64,000 nt of DNA from Oscillospiraceae bacterium (GCA_031253495.1 JAIRWC010000002.1:1-64000), one strand, 5' to 3'. Counted from the stretch's first letter, positions 37,538 through 46,774 are shown. The notes: a model not told the origin generated them from the sequence alone. Numbers and translations are program-made.

Positions 37538-39355
37538 TTACGGTATCCTTTTGAACATCTTTTCAAAATCGCGCTTTGTTACCGTAACCGCAATCGGTCT
37601 TCCGTGCGGGCAGTATCGCGGTCCGCCGTCGTCCAACACCCGCCGCGCCAACTGTTCGAGGTCGCGGGGAACCGTCTTGTCCCCCGCCTTAATCGCGGCT
37701 TTGCACGCCACCGCGTGTAAAACCTCGTCAAACAAACCTAACCTGTCGGCGTCCGCGTTCGCGCCTTTTTTCAAAAGTTCGGCGATTTCGGAAACGATAC
37801 CGGCGGTTTCCCCGGGGTTAAGCAAGGCGGGAAAAGCGGCGACGCCGACCGTGAAATCCGCGCCGTCGCCCCCGTTAATCTCAACGCCAACCTCCGCCAA
37901 CTCGCCGGAAGCGTCCATCAAAGCGCTGTAACCCTCCGCGTCAAGCCGCACCTTGACGCTTTCGATAAGCAGCTGCGAATGGTTTGCCAACTCAAGTTTC
38001 ATTTTATCGAACCTCAAGCGCTCGTCCGCCGCGTGTTTGTCGATAAAAACGACGCCGTCCCCCCGCTCGCATATTATATAGGCGTCGAAGGCTTCGCCTA
38101 TGACTTTCGTTCGTTCGTCCCCATACTCGATAAGCGCGTTCGCGTTGGCGGGCGGTTTTTCTTTTTTTACGAACGCCTCGCCCGTCAAATGCTTGAAACC
38201 GCTCGTGTCGGGGGCTTGCCGCCCCGTAACGGCGGGAGCGTACTCGGCTGCGGGCGAATTGAAGCCGTATGTCTTCCCCGCGCCGGCTGATTTGAAAATA
38301 TCCCGGAATTCCCCCGCGAACGCCGTTTCGCGGGGGAATTCCGGATTTTTCGCCTCCGGAACGTTTCGGCTTGAATTAAGCAGCGCGTTCCTCACGGAAA
38401 GGTATACCGCGTCGAAAACCGCCCTGTCGTCGGCGAAGCGCACTTCCGTTTTCGCGGGGTGAACGTTCGCGTCCACGTCGGCGGGGAGGATTGATATGTT
38501 CAAAACGCAGGCGGGGAATTTCCCCGACATGACGCTGTTCCTGTAACCCTCTTCCAGCGCGGCGGCGCAGGTAAGCGAGCGGATATAGCGCGAGTTTACG
38601 TAAAAATTTTGATAAGAGCGGTTGCTTCTGCAAAAAAGCGGCGCGGAGATATACCCGCTCACGCCCGCGCCGTTTTGCGAAAAGTCCGCCGGAACCATCC
38701 CGGTCGCGAACGATTTTCCGAATATCGCGTAAATCGAGGAATACAGCTTTCCGTCCCCGGGCGTTACTTTGATTATTTTGTTGTCCCTTATAAATTTAAA
38801 CGAAACGCCCGGGTTAATCAACGCCGCTTTTTCCACGGCGCTTTGAACGTAATTCCCCTCGGAAACGTCTTTTTTAAGGAATTTCAGCCTTGCCGGGGTG
38901 TTGAAGAACAAATCGCGTATGACGACCGTCGTTCCGTCGGGGCAGCCCGCGCCGGCGTATTCCGTTTCGGCGCCGCCCTCGATTTTATAAGAAGTTCCCG
39001 TTTCCTCGCCCCGCGTTTTCGTAATCAGGCTCACGCGGGAAACCGCCGCGACGGAAGCCAAAGCCTCCCCCCTGAAGCCCAGCGTGGATATCGCCGTCAA
39101 ATCGTCGCCCGTCGAAACCTTGCTCGTGGCGTGGCGCAAAAAAGCGACGGGGCACTCTTCGAAAGGGATGCCCGTTCCGTCGTCGCTGACGCGCAAAAAG
39201 GTTATACCGCCGTTTTTGATTTCAACGGTAACGGATTTCGCGCCCGCGTCTATCGAGTTTTCGATAAGCTCTTTCACGACGGAAGCGGGGCGTTCTATGA
39301 CCTCGCCCGCCGCTATTAACTCCGCCACGCTTTTGTCAAGTACCCTTATAGGCAT
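37538..39355 (-). CDS. mutL: DNA mismatch repair protein MutL
   Basis: 605 residues. GHKL ATPase: E-L-I-E-N-S-I-D-A-G, D-D-G-x-G-I, T-S-K, T-L-G-F-R-G-E-A-L-A-S. C-terminal endonuclease motifs are present in variant form: D-K-H-A-A-D-E-R (usually DQHAxxE), A-C-K-A-A-I-K and C-P-H-G-R-P. It is therefore an endonuclease-type MutL. mutS is not adjacent. The start is 4 nt past the FNT gene stop. Confidence 0.95.
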   Translation of the reverse strand: MPIRVLDKSVAELIAAGEVIERPASVVKELIENSIDAGAKSVTVEIKNGGITFLRVSDDGTGIPFEECPVAFLRHATSKVSTGDDLTAISTLGFRGEALASVAAVSRVSLITKTRGEETGTSYKIEGGAETEYAGAGCPDGTTVVIRDLFFNTPARLKFLKKDVSEGNYVQSAVEKAALINPGVSFKFIRDNKIIKVTPGDGKLYSSIYAIFGKSFATGMVPADFSQNGAGVSGYISAPLFCRSNRSYQNFYVNSRYIRSLTCAAALEEGYRNSVMSGKFPACVLNISILPADVDANVHPAKTEVRFADDRAVFDAVYLSVRNALLNSSRNVPEAKNPEFPRETAFAGEFRDIFKSAGAGKTYGFNSPAAEYAPAVTGRQAPDTSGFKHLTGEAFVKKEKPPANANALIEYGDERTKVIGEAFDAYIICERGDGVVFIDKHAADERLRFDKMKLELANHSQLLIESVKVRLDAEGYSALMDASGELAEVGVEINGGDGADFTVGVAAFPALLNPGETAGIVSEIAELLKKGANADADRLGLFDEVLHAVACKAAIKAGDKTVPRDLEQLARRVLDDGGPRYCPHGRPIAVTVTKRDFEKMFKRIP

Positions 39356-39358
39356 AAA

Positions 39359-39991
39359 TTATTTCTCCCCGTTTCTGAACCTTTCCAAATATCCCGTCGA
39401 CACGCCCCCGACGATGTTCCCCGCCGCCACGACCAAGAAAATCGGCGCGAACTCCGCCTTAAACCCTTTGACGGCGGAATAATACGAGAAAAAGAATGCG
39501 TCCGCCACGATATGCTCAAATCCGCACGCGACAAACACGGCGATAAAAATTATCGTAAGCGACAGCGACACGGGCTTGTTATCGGGGAAAACTTTCGCGG
39601 CGAGACAGGCGCAGGCGACCAAAAACCCGCAGAACACCGCCAAAATAAACAGGCTTAAATAACTGTCGGAAAGCCTTAAATCGGTTATCCTTTCAAGTTT
39701 GGCGACGTTCGCGACGTTCCCGAACCGCGTCAAACTCAGCAAAGCGGCGTATATCACGCAGCCCGCCGTGTTTCCGGCCAAAGAGAGAATTATATCGAAA
39801 ACCGAGTATTCGCCATACGGGAACAGGGCGATTACCCGCGTCGCGAGCATTCCGTAGAACGCCGACACCATAAGTATTCCCGCCGTAAAAAAAAACGCCC
39901 CCGCCACGGGATTTTCCAGCGCGATGAAAGCCGTCGCGCCTAACGAGATATACATTCCGCACATTAACGAGCTTACGGTTTTTTTAAGCAT
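39359..39991 (-). CDS. Formate/nitrite transporter (FNT) family channel
   Basis: 210 residues with six hydrophobic segments. C-G-F-E-H-I-V-A-D-A holds the conserved central His region, and G-N-I-V-G-G is the family's C-terminal half-loop. It is shorter than typical FNT proteins (about 260-280), with compact loops. FNT channels conduct formate, nitrite, hydrosulfide or lactate; the substrate is not predictable. Upstream of mutL, with no formate enzymes nearby. Confidence 0.82.
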   Translation of the reverse strand: MLKKTVSSLMCGMYISLGATAFIALENPVAGAFFFTAGILMVSAFYGMLATRVIALFPYGEYSVFDIILSLAGNTAGCVIYAALLSLTRFGNVANVAKLERITDLRLSDSYLSLFILAVFCGFLVACACLAAKVFPDNKPVSLSLTIIFIAVFVACGFEHIVADAFFFSYYSAVKGFKAEFAPIFLVVAAGNIVGGVSTGYLERFRNGEK

Positions 39992-40036
39992 GTCGCGCGC
40001 CCCCTTTCGCGCCGAACGCGCGGAATTTCCCCAACC

Positions 40037-40792
40037 CTAACATATCGTAAGCTGGCCGTCGTCCGCCAAGGCGGCAAGCCTTTGCTTCAACTCGTCGCTC
40101 TCGCCCCTCGCGTCCTCAAGTTCCTTTTGCAGCCTGATTATCTCGTTTTCTTTCGTCTTAACATAGTTGTCAAAGGATTTTTCATAATTGTTCAAGGTGT
40201 CGCGGAGCTTTTCGTTTTCCGCGTTGCTCACGGCGGCGACCGCCTCCATTTCAGACGCCGCGCTCTTGTAAGTATCGTCTATATGCTTGTTCCACAGATT
40301 TTCATACTCGACAAGTTTGTCCCTCAATTCGACGTTTTCCCTTTCCTTAATCGACGCGATTTCGGAAAGCTCGACCCCCGCGCTGTGATACGCCGACTTC
40401 GCGTGTTCGTCCCATAACTTTTCATATTCGAGGAGCTTGGCGCGCAACTCGCTGTTTTCCTGTTCCTTGACGACGGCGAGCTGCGCCATTTCGCTTTCGG
40501 CGCTGTTCATATTGTCGATGAGCAGCTTGCGGTTCTCCAATTCCGACCGTTTAATCCGCTCTTCCATTTCCTCCACGGTTTTTTCAAGCGCGGTCTTGTC
40601 CTTATCCAAACGGTCGAACGCGTCGAACGCGGCAAGCGTGATAACCTCCGCCTCCGACTTGCCCTTAAACCGCGCTTTGAACTCGTTTATCCTCTCCTCG
40701 AGGGCGGCGGCTATCCGCGCTATACGCTCCGGCTCCTCGTCCGTAAGCAGCGAATAAACTCGCTCGCAAATCGTGATTTGTAATTTATCCAT
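40037..40792 (-). CDS. ZapA-like protein with long repeated coiled coil
   Basis: About 251 residues. Residues 1-90 resemble ZapA, the FtsZ-ring stabiliser (L-Q-I-T-I-C-E-R-V-Y-S-L-L-T, then a helical zipper). ZapA proper ends there; here a coiled coil runs on for about 160 residues in three related repeats of about 40 residues, each with E-N-x-x-L-R-x-x-L-x-x-Y-E. It likely localises to the division septum with an extended arm. Start at ATG 40792; TTG 40798 is equally well placed relative to AAAGG. Confidence 0.7.
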   Translation of the reverse strand: MDKLQITICERVYSLLTDEEPERIARIAAALEERINEFKARFKGKSEAEVITLAAFDAFDRLDKDKTALEKTVEEMEERIKRSELENRKLLIDNMNSAESEMAQLAVVKEQENSELRAKLLEYEKLWDEHAKSAYHSAGVELSEIASIKERENVELRDKLVEYENLWNKHIDDTYKSAASEMEAVAAVSNAENEKLRDTLNNYEKSFDNYVKTKENEIIRLQKELEDARGESDELKQRLAALADDGQLTIC

Positions 40793-40824
40793 AGCCAAAC
40801 CGACCTTTCTTTATTATCGACGTT

Positions 40825-42129
40825 TTATTCTTCTTTTTCGATTTTAACCGTTTCAATATTGATTTTATACTCGCCTACGACCCAAGCCTCGGCGTCCGTC
40901 CCCGCTATCCTGAAATTGACCCCGATTGCCCGCGTCCCTTCCGAAAGCTCTATGCCCAGCAAGTCCACCGTCGCCCTGAAGTCGGCCGCCGACATCGAGT
41001 GAACCACGCTCGACGGCCCCGCCACCTTCACGGAAATTTGCCGGGTTATATATTTCACCTCGTATCCCGGCTGAGGGTTCCGCGTGCTGAAATTCTCGTC
41101 CGACACCTCGACCTCAAAAACCATGGAACCGTAATCGTCCACGTCGTCAAACGTCAACAAGGCATAGTTTTTTCCCGTCATGTTGGTATACGCGGGGGGC
41201 AGTTCAAACTCTTTCACGACCCCCCCCTGCAAATCGGCCAAAGTCAACTCGTTCAAAGACAGTTCGACTATGTTGTCATAATAGTCGATGGACGAATCGG
41301 GCGCCGAAATCGTCAGCTCCTCCGGGTCCACGCGCAATCGGCTCAACAGCGAATCCAAATTGAAATTGGACGGCGCGTCGATTTGAACCTTCACCGGGAT
41401 TGTCCGCTGCTTGAACACGGGCACCCTTACCTTAAAATCCCTGTTGTTGACGTAAATGTCGGTATGGCTCACAATTTTGTCGTTTTTGTCGTAAAGAACA
41501 AGCTCGCCGTTTATATCGTCCGCCGTCGCCGGCAAAACCTCGGCATAAACCGCCTTCGCCACCGCCCTTTCAACCTTGTCTATCAACGACTTCTCGCCGG
41601 ATAAGCGGACGGTCCTCGGGTATACGTCAAGGTTGTCATAATCGATTTGCATCCCCTCGATAACCGCTATATCGTCCGCGACGGGAATAACGTCGAGCGT
41701 TATTTCCGCGGTTTGGATGACGTTTATTTTTTTTGTGATATTATCGTTGAGTATATCGTATTTCACCCCGTCGGCGACGGGTTCGACGACGACCTTCACC
41801 GTATGTTCGCCCGGCTCTTTCACGTCCGACAAATCAAGATAAGCGATAAAATCCTCGGGGCGGGGTTTTACCACGTCGTAACGCTTTCCCTGTATCCTCG
41901 CCGTAACCATCGCGTTGAACTCGCCGGACAGCTCAAGGTTGTTTTCAATCATATCGGCGTAATCGGAAGGCGTCGCCGTAACGGGGACTTTCTCGACGTT
42001 CATAATCACGTCGGGGAACAGTTGGAACGAAATCGCGAACCACGTTATAACCGATATTACGAGCGCGAGGACAATGGTTTTTATGTTCGTCGCCAAGGCG
42101 TCCAAGAAGTTTAAAATAACCTTTTTCAA
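40825..42129 (-). CDS. cdaR: YbbR-domain regulator of c-di-AMP synthesis
   Basis: 434 residues: one N-terminal membrane helix (about 18-37; I-T-W-F-A-I-S-F-Q) followed by four YbbR-like beta domains outside the membrane. CdaR-type proteins bind and modulate the CdaA cyclase. TTG start at 42129 overlaps the cdaA stop (TTGA), with AAGGAGG 7 nt upstream. In many Firmicutes glmM follows; here the ZapA-like gene does. Confidence 0.92.
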   Translation of the reverse strand: MKKVILNFLDALATNIKTIVLALVISVITWFAISFQLFPDVIMNVEKVPVTATPSDYADMIENNLELSGEFNAMVTARIQGKRYDVVKPRPEDFIAYLDLSDVKEPGEHTVKVVVEPVADGVKYDILNDNITKKINVIQTAEITLDVIPVADDIAVIEGMQIDYDNLDVYPRTVRLSGEKSLIDKVERAVAKAVYAEVLPATADDINGELVLYDKNDKIVSHTDIYVNNRDFKVRVPVFKQRTIPVKVQIDAPSNFNLDSLLSRLRVDPEELTISAPDSSIDYYDNIVELSLNELTLADLQGGVVKEFELPPAYTNMTGKNYALLTFDDVDDYGSMVFEVEVSDENFSTRNPQPGYEVKYITRQISVKVAGPSSVVHSMSAADFRATVDLLGIELSEGTRAIGVNFRIAGTDAEAWVVGEYKINIETVKIEKEE

Positions 42130-43028
42130 GCGTCGTCCTCCTTGATTTCAACCGGCTTTTTCCTCTTCTCGCGGCGCGTTTTGGGTTTGCTTTGCGGCGT
42201 CGGTATAATCGCTTCCGTCAGGTATTCGTGCAGTTTGCGATAATCGTATCCGCGGCGCAAAACGCCGTTTTCCGCCGTCGAAATTATCCCCGTTTCCTCC
42301 GAAACTATTATTACGACGGCGTCCGAAACCTCGCTCATCCCGATTGCCGCGCGATGGCGGGAACCCAAATCCTTCGAGATAAGCTCTTCTTTTTGCGGTT
42401 TGGGAAGAAAGCATCCCGCCGCCAAAACAAGCCCGTCCCGAACGATTACGGCCCCGTCGTGCAAAGGCGTGTTGGGATAAAAAATATTCCCGAACAATTC
42501 TTCCGACGGGATGGCGTTTAAAATCGTTCCCGTGCTTATCTGCTCGCCGAGTTTGGTGTCGCGCTCCATTACTATGAGCGCGCCGGTAGCCGTCCTGGAA
42601 AGTTTTTCGCACGCCTGCGATATTTGGTCTATCGCCCCGCTTATGCGATAAGCGGAGTTATACGGCTGGTTTTCAAGGTTAAACGATATGGTTTTAACCA
42701 ACTTGACCCTGCCCATTTTTTCAAGAACGCGCCTCAATTCCGGCTGGAACATCACTATAACCGCTATGATACCCATATTTATAATCGTTTCGCTTAACAG
42801 CCCGAGAACCTTAAAATCAAGCTGCTGCAAAAGCACGGAAACGATAAAAATAAAGAAAATGCCCTTCAAAAGCTGTTCGGCGCGGGTTTCCCTGACGAAC
42901 CGTATCAGTATATACATAAACCACGTTAAAATGAGAATTTCAACATAATCCACAAGCGTCATCGTTTTAATGACGCTCAAGGTGTCCTCAAGTATGTCCA
43001 GCAGATAAACCCTCAAATTCGTAAACAA
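42126..43028 (-). CDS. cdaA: Diadenylate cyclase CdaA (DacA)
   Basis: 300 residues. Three N-terminal transmembrane helices (about 28-100), then the DAC domain with T-P-L-H-D-G-A-V-I-V-R-D and G-S-R-H-R-A-A-I-G, the DGA and RHR catalytic motifs that join two ATP into c-di-AMP. The C-terminal tail is strongly basic (K-P-K-T-R-R-E-K-R-K-K). TTG start at 43028 preceded by GGGGTG. A TATAAT lies at 43049-43044, immediately beside a family B repeat, without a good -35. Confidence 0.96.
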   Translation of the reverse strand: MFTNLRVYLLDILEDTLSVIKTMTLVDYVEILILTWFMYILIRFVRETRAEQLLKGIFFIFIVSVLLQQLDFKVLGLLSETIINMGIIAVIVMFQPELRRVLEKMGRVKLVKTISFNLENQPYNSAYRISGAIDQISQACEKLSRTATGALIVMERDTKLGEQISTGTILNAIPSEELFGNIFYPNTPLHDGAVIVRDGLVLAAGCFLPKPQKEELISKDLGSRHRAAIGMSEVSDAVVIIVSEETGIISTAENGVLRRGYDYRKLHEYLTEAIIPTPQSKPKTRREKRKKPVEIKEDDA

Positions 43029-43050
43029 ATCGGCACCCCGTGATTATAAT

Positions 43051-43104
43051 CTTTTGAAATGAAAACTTTGTAAGAGTTTTCGTTTCAAAAGGGTTTCCGC
43101 CGCG
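43051..43104 (-). repeat. Palindromic repeat family B, copy 2
   Basis: Arms 43051-43067 and 43075-43091 pair along 17 bp with one G-T pair; the flank GGGTTTCCGCCGCG matches the flanks of the copies at 12746 and 15964. Located between the binding-lipoprotein stop and the cdaA start. Confidence 0.65.
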
Positions 43105-43109
43105 ACGGC

Positions 43110-43159
43110 GCAACCCCGTCCAAATTCAAAACGCGAAGCATTTTGAATTTGAACGACTA
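43110..43159 (-). repeat. Palindromic repeat family A, copy 2
   Basis: Starts GCAACCCCGTCCAAA; arms 43117-43131 and 43141-43155 pair with one mismatch. Abuts the stop codon of the lipoprotein gene exactly as copy 1 abuts rsfS. Together with the family B copy it forms a composite of about 110 bp. Confidence 0.65.
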
Positions 43160-44095
43160 TTATCCTCTCATCATGTCGTATTCGGTCCGCATACGCGAAA
43201 TCAGCCCGACAATCCGCGCCGACGGCCTTTCAAAATAAGCGTTGTCAACAACGATTATCCTTTCTTCGATAACCGCGTCAAGCTGCGAGAAAACCTCGTC
43301 CGCGAGCAAGTCCCCGGTCGTGTAGACGCCGTTTAAGATTATAACGTCGGGCTGGTTTAAAAGCAGCTTTTCCTTGTCGTAAACGTAACCCGCCCCGTCC
43401 TCCGCGAGATTGTTCCCGAAACAGGACAAAACCGAACTTTCAAGCGTGTCGCCCGTCGCCAAAGCCAAATTTTCGGTTATATAGACGAAGTTTTTTAAAT
43501 CAACGGCGCCCGGGTTGTAAAGAGCGCGGGATATATCCGCGAACACCCGCTCGCCCTCTTCCGCGCCGACAAACGCGCCGTACAGAATCACCCCCATAAT
43601 CCTGTAGACGTCCTTGAACTCCTCGATGTTTTTCGGTGCGGGGACAATAACCGTTACAATACCCGCCCCTTCCAGTATTATTCTGTCCTTCGCCGTTACC
43701 GGGGCGGACGACAGCAGCAAATCCGGCGAAGCGCCTATTATTTTTTCCGTGTCCAAGCCTATGCCCGTTCCCATATCGGGAACGCCCCTTATCTCCGCGG
43801 GATAGTCGCAGTACCCGCTCCTGCCCGTAAGCCTGCCGCCCTCGCCGAATTCATATAAAATTTCGCCCAGCGCGGGGGAAAGGCAGATAATTTCACCGGG
43901 GGAAGCGTCCAAAACGACGCCGTCGATAACCACCGGATAAGGTTCCGGTTCGTCCGTTTGCGGCTCGGTTTCGGCAGTTTCGGCGGTTTCGGCGGTTTCG
44001 GTTTTTTTTCCGAAAAGGTCCCCGAAAAAATCGAAATACCCGCACCCGCTTAAAAAAACGCTTATCGCCGCGAGCGACGCCAAAAACTTTTTCAC
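43160..44095 (-). CDS. Periplasmic-binding lipoprotein, metal-chelate/cobalamin type
   Basis: 311 residues. Signal peptide with lipobox F-L-S-G-C near residue 18; a repeated T-E-T-A-E-T-A-E linker; then the BtuF/FepB-like helical-backbone fold (I-I-C-L-S-P-A-L-G-E-I-L-Y, S-P-D-L-L-L-S-S, L-N-Q-P-D-V-I-I-L-N-G-V). Likely a substrate-binding protein for corrinoid, haem or siderophore. No permease or ATPase is adjacent, so it is an orphan here. GTG start with GGGAG 7 nt upstream. Confidence 0.83.
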   Translation of the reverse strand: MKKFLASLAAISVFLSGCGYFDFFGDLFGKKTETAETAETAETEPQTDEPEPYPVVIDGVVLDASPGEIICLSPALGEILYEFGEGGRLTGRSGYCDYPAEIRGVPDMGTGIGLDTEKIIGASPDLLLSSAPVTAKDRIILEGAGIVTVIVPAPKNIEEFKDVYRIMGVILYGAFVGAEEGERVFADISRALYNPGAVDLKNFVYITENLALATGDTLESSVLSCFGNNLAEDGAGYVYDKEKLLLNQPDVIILNGVYTTGDLLADEVFSQLDAVIEERIIVVDNAYFERPSARIVGLISRMRTEYDMMRG

Positions 44096-44098
44096 CGG

Positions 44099-45094
44099 TT
44101 AACTCCCCGCGTCCGCCAGTATACGCCCGGCTAACTCATAGAAATCCTTCAACGAAACCAAACGCGCGCATTTTTCCCTGTAACCGGCGGCGTTGCGTAT
44201 GCCTTTCAAGTACCAAGCCGCCTGCTTGCGCGCCTCCCTCATTCCGGCGCTTTCGCCCTTATCCCGGACAATCAGCTCGATATGCTCCCGCATAACCGCC
44301 AATATTTCCGTCAAATCCAAAGCCGAAGGCGGCTCGCCTGTTTCAACGTAACGCGCTATGTCGCGGAAAATCCACGGCCGCCCGCGCGCCGCCCTGCCGA
44401 CCATAACCAAATCGCACCCCGTCCGCTCGTACATTTGAACGCATTTCTCCGCGCCGTCAACGTCGCCGTTTCCGATTACGGGGATGTTCACCGCTTTTTT
44501 TACGGCGGCGATAACGCCCCAGTCCGCCGTTCCGGAATACGCCTGCCTTTTCGTGCGCCCGTGGACGGCGACCGCCAAGGCGCCGTAATATTCGGCGATT
44601 TTAGCCGTTTCGACGGCGTTTATACTGTTTTCGTCCCAACCGGAACGGATTTTCACGGTTACGGGAATATCGACGGCGGAAACGACGGCGTTTATTATCC
44701 CGCCGAACAGCTTGGCGTTTTCGGGCTTTAACAGCGCGCTCCCCGCCCCGGTCTTAACCACCTTCGCGACAGGGCAGCCCGCGTTTACGTCAATTATATC
44801 CGGGCGTTCGCCCGCCGCGATAACCGCGGCTTTCGCCATAAATTCCGGTTCGCTCCCGAAAAGCTGCACCGCCCGCGGGCGCTCGAACCCGCTTTCAAAG
44901 TCGGCGGTTTTCAACAGCGCCGCCGTCTTTTTATCGCCGTAAACCAAGCCCTTCGCGCTTACCATTTCCCCGACGGTATAAGCCGCGCCGTACTTCTTCG
45001 CGACGGTTCTGAAAGCGCCGTCGGCGACGTCCGCCATCGGGGCGAGGGCGGCGGTTTTCGCGATTTTGACGTTTTTGATATAAACATATTCCAT
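44099..45094 (-). CDS. dusB: tRNA-dihydrouridine synthase
   Basis: About 331 residues; FMN-dependent TIM barrel. A-P-M-A-D-V-A-D-G near the start, D-V-N-A-G-C-P with the catalytic Cys, K-I-R-S-G-W-D, H-G-R-T-R/K-x-Q-x-Y, G-N-G-D-V, M-V-G-R-A-A-x-G-x-P-W. ATG 45094 is chosen because the frame upstream (to 45136) enters the promoter. That leaves a very short leader without an SD. Confidence 0.92.
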   Translation of the reverse strand: MEYVYIKNVKIAKTAALAPMADVADGAFRTVAKKYGAAYTVGEMVSAKGLVYGDKKTAALLKTADFESGFERPRAVQLFGSEPEFMAKAAVIAAGERPDIIDVNAGCPVAKVVKTGAGSALLKPENAKLFGGIINAVVSAVDIPVTVKIRSGWDENSINAVETAKIAEYYGALAVAVHGRTKRQAYSGTADWGVIAAVKKAVNIPVIGNGDVDGAEKCVQMYERTGCDLVMVGRAARGRPWIFRDIARYVETGEPPSALDLTEILAVMREHIELIVRDKGESAGMREARKQAAWYLKGIRNAAGYREKCARLVSLKDFYELAGRILADAGS

Positions 45095-45107
45095 ATATTC
45101 GCATATC

Positions 45108-45136
45108 ATTTTATCATTTTTCGTCGAAAATTGCAA
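45108..45136 (-). promoter_or_regulatory. Promoter of dusB
   Basis: Minus strand TTGCAA (45136-45131), 17-bp spacer ending TGA, TAAAAT (45113-45108). Predicted start of transcription near 45101, about 7 nt from the dusB ATG. Confidence 0.5.
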
Positions 45137-45257
45137 TAGTTTTCAGAAAAAAAAGGAAGCGGCTGAAGTTGTGTTTTTAAAGATTTATCCCATAATTTTT
45201 CCGACCGGCATTATCCGTTGCCTGTGCAACGAAATTACATCTTTTTCACAAAAAATA

Positions 45258-45286
45258 TTTACAATCGGTGAATAATATGCTATTAT
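45258..45286 (+). promoter_or_regulatory. Promoter of the Hsp70/pseudokinase/AAA operon
   Basis: TTTACA (45258-45263), 17-bp spacer, TATTAT (45281-45286); a TATAAT at 45284-45289 overlaps. The AGGGG ribosome binding site follows at about 45300. Confidence 0.55.
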
Positions 45287-45312
45287 AATATGCGATAATA
45301 GGGGTATTGTAT

Positions 45313-46770
45313 ATGAACGTGGGCATCGATTTGGGAACCGCCAACACGGCGGTGGCTTACATATCCGGCGAAGGGAGCCTTGAGCTTCTTGATATGAAGG
45401 GCGGTTTTCTTCTTCCGTCTTGCGTTTACGCGGCCCAAAACACCGTCATAACGGGGGAGGACGCTTTAAGACGCGGCGGCGTAAACCCCGAAAATTTTGT
45501 TTCCTCCGCGAAAACCCGAATGGGGCGGCCGGAGAAGAGTTATGTCGCGGGGGCGCTGGCGCTTAACCCGACGGACGTCGCCCGCCTTGTCCTTGAAGCG
45601 GCGCTCAGGCGTCTGCGCGAGGTTTTTCCCGAAGAAAAAGAGTTCAACGCTTTCATAACCGTTCCCGCCTCGTTTGAAAGCGGGCAAAGAGCGGAAACGC
45701 GCAAGGCGCTCGTCGCGGCGGGGTTCAAAATCGGCGATAACTGCGTTATAGACGAACCCGTGGCGGCGGCAATCGCCTACGGTCCGCGATTGGGCGGCGG
45801 CAGGGTTTTGGTGATAGATTTCGGCGGGGGGACTCTTGACGTTTCTTTGGTTGAAATCGACCGTATGGGCTCGACGACCGACCCCTCCCGCGTAAAGGTT
45901 CTTAAATCCGGCGGCGACCGCGGTCTTGGCGGCGACGATTTCGATAAAGCGATAGCCGGCGCGGTTTACAGGCACATCCGCGACGAAAGCCCCGCGCATA
46001 CGGATTTGAGTTTCCCTTCGCGCTCGCAGCTTAAGTACGCGAAAAAAGTGGAAGCGCTTTCCCGCGAGGCGAAAGAGAGTTTATCCGCGGACGGTATTTT
46101 CGCCGCGAACATATACGACCATGACTTTTTCGAGGACGGCAGCTTCGAGCTTGACTTCGACATTACCTATGAGGAATACGCCGCGCTCGCTTCCGATTTG
46201 ATAAACAGGGTTAAAGGGGCTGTGATGTCGCCGTTCGGCGGGGAATACCGACCCGACGGCACGGATAAGGTTCTGCTCGTCGGCGGAATGGCGGGGGAGC
46301 GGTTCCTGCGGGAGTTCGCCGCCGAAACGTTCGGCGGGGATAAAGTCGTGTTACCGCCGGACAGGATGTACCTCGTCGCGAAGGGGGCGGCAATCTGCAA
46401 TTCCGATTTGCCGGTTCAAGTGTCCAATAAATCGTTTACCTCCATCGGCGCGCTTTGCGTCAACGAAAAGGGCGAAGACGACATATTTTACTTCATCAAG
46501 GCGGGGGAAGACGTCGACCCCGGCAGGAAAGTTTCCCGTTTGTTCAAAACCGGCCGCGATTTCGCGACGGCTATGGTGGTTGAAATAGCGGAATTTGTTT
46601 CCGAGGAAAAGAAAACCGTTTCAAGGTTGGAATTAAGCGGATTGACCCCTGATTTCGCGGAAAATCAAACGGTGAGGATAACCTTTTCGGTTAGCGAGGA
46701 TAAGTATATATCCGTTTCGGCCGAAGAAGTATCGACGGGCAGGGAAATTTCCTGTAATATACGATTGTAA
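45313..46770 (+). CDS. Hsp70-like (DnaK-type) ATPase
   Basis: 485 residues from ATG 45313 (AGGGG 8 nt upstream; a TTG at 45307 is too close to the SD). Actin/Hsp70 fold: phosphate-1 V-G-I-D-L-G-T-A-N-T-A-V near residue 3, connect-1 V-I-D-E-P-V-A-A-A-I-A-Y-G near 148, phosphate-2 V-I-D-F-G-G-G-T-L-D-V near 172, adenosine motif V-L-L-V-G-G-M-A near 328. A short beta-rich C-terminus stands in for the substrate-binding domain and there is no helical lid. No DnaJ or GrpE is nearby, so it is a dedicated rather than housekeeping Hsp70. First gene of the nine-gene operon. Confidence 0.88.
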   Translation: MNVGIDLGTANTAVAYISGEGSLELLDMKGGFLLPSCVYAAQNTVITGEDALRRGGVNPENFVSSAKTRMGRPEKSYVAGALALNPTDVARLVLEAALRRLREVFPEEKEFNAFITVPASFESGQRAETRKALVAAGFKIGDNCVIDEPVAAAIAYGPRLGGGRVLVIDFGGGTLDVSLVEIDRMGSTTDPSRVKVLKSGGDRGLGGDDFDKAIAGAVYRHIRDESPAHTDLSFPSRSQLKYAKKVEALSREAKESLSADGIFAANIYDHDFFEDGSFELDFDITYEEYAALASDLINRVKGAVMSPFGGEYRPDGTDKVLLVGGMAGERFLREFAAETFGGDKVVLPPDRMYLVAKGAAICNSDLPVQVSNKSFTSIGALCVNEKGEDDIFYFIKAGEDVDPGRKVSRLFKTGRDFATAMVVEIAEFVSEEKKTVSRLELSGLTPDFAENQTVRITFSVSEDKYISVSAEEVSTGREISCNIRL

Positions 46771-46774
46771 GGGG

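Noticed and set aside
37538..39355. mutL as part of a mutSL operon
   Set aside because: No mutS is adjacent; the neighbours are an FNT channel and nadE.
45307..45312. TTG at 45307 as start of the Hsp70-like gene
   Set aside because: Only about 2 nt separate it from the AGGGG Shine-Dalgarno; ATG 45313 has normal spacing and begins at the family N-terminus.
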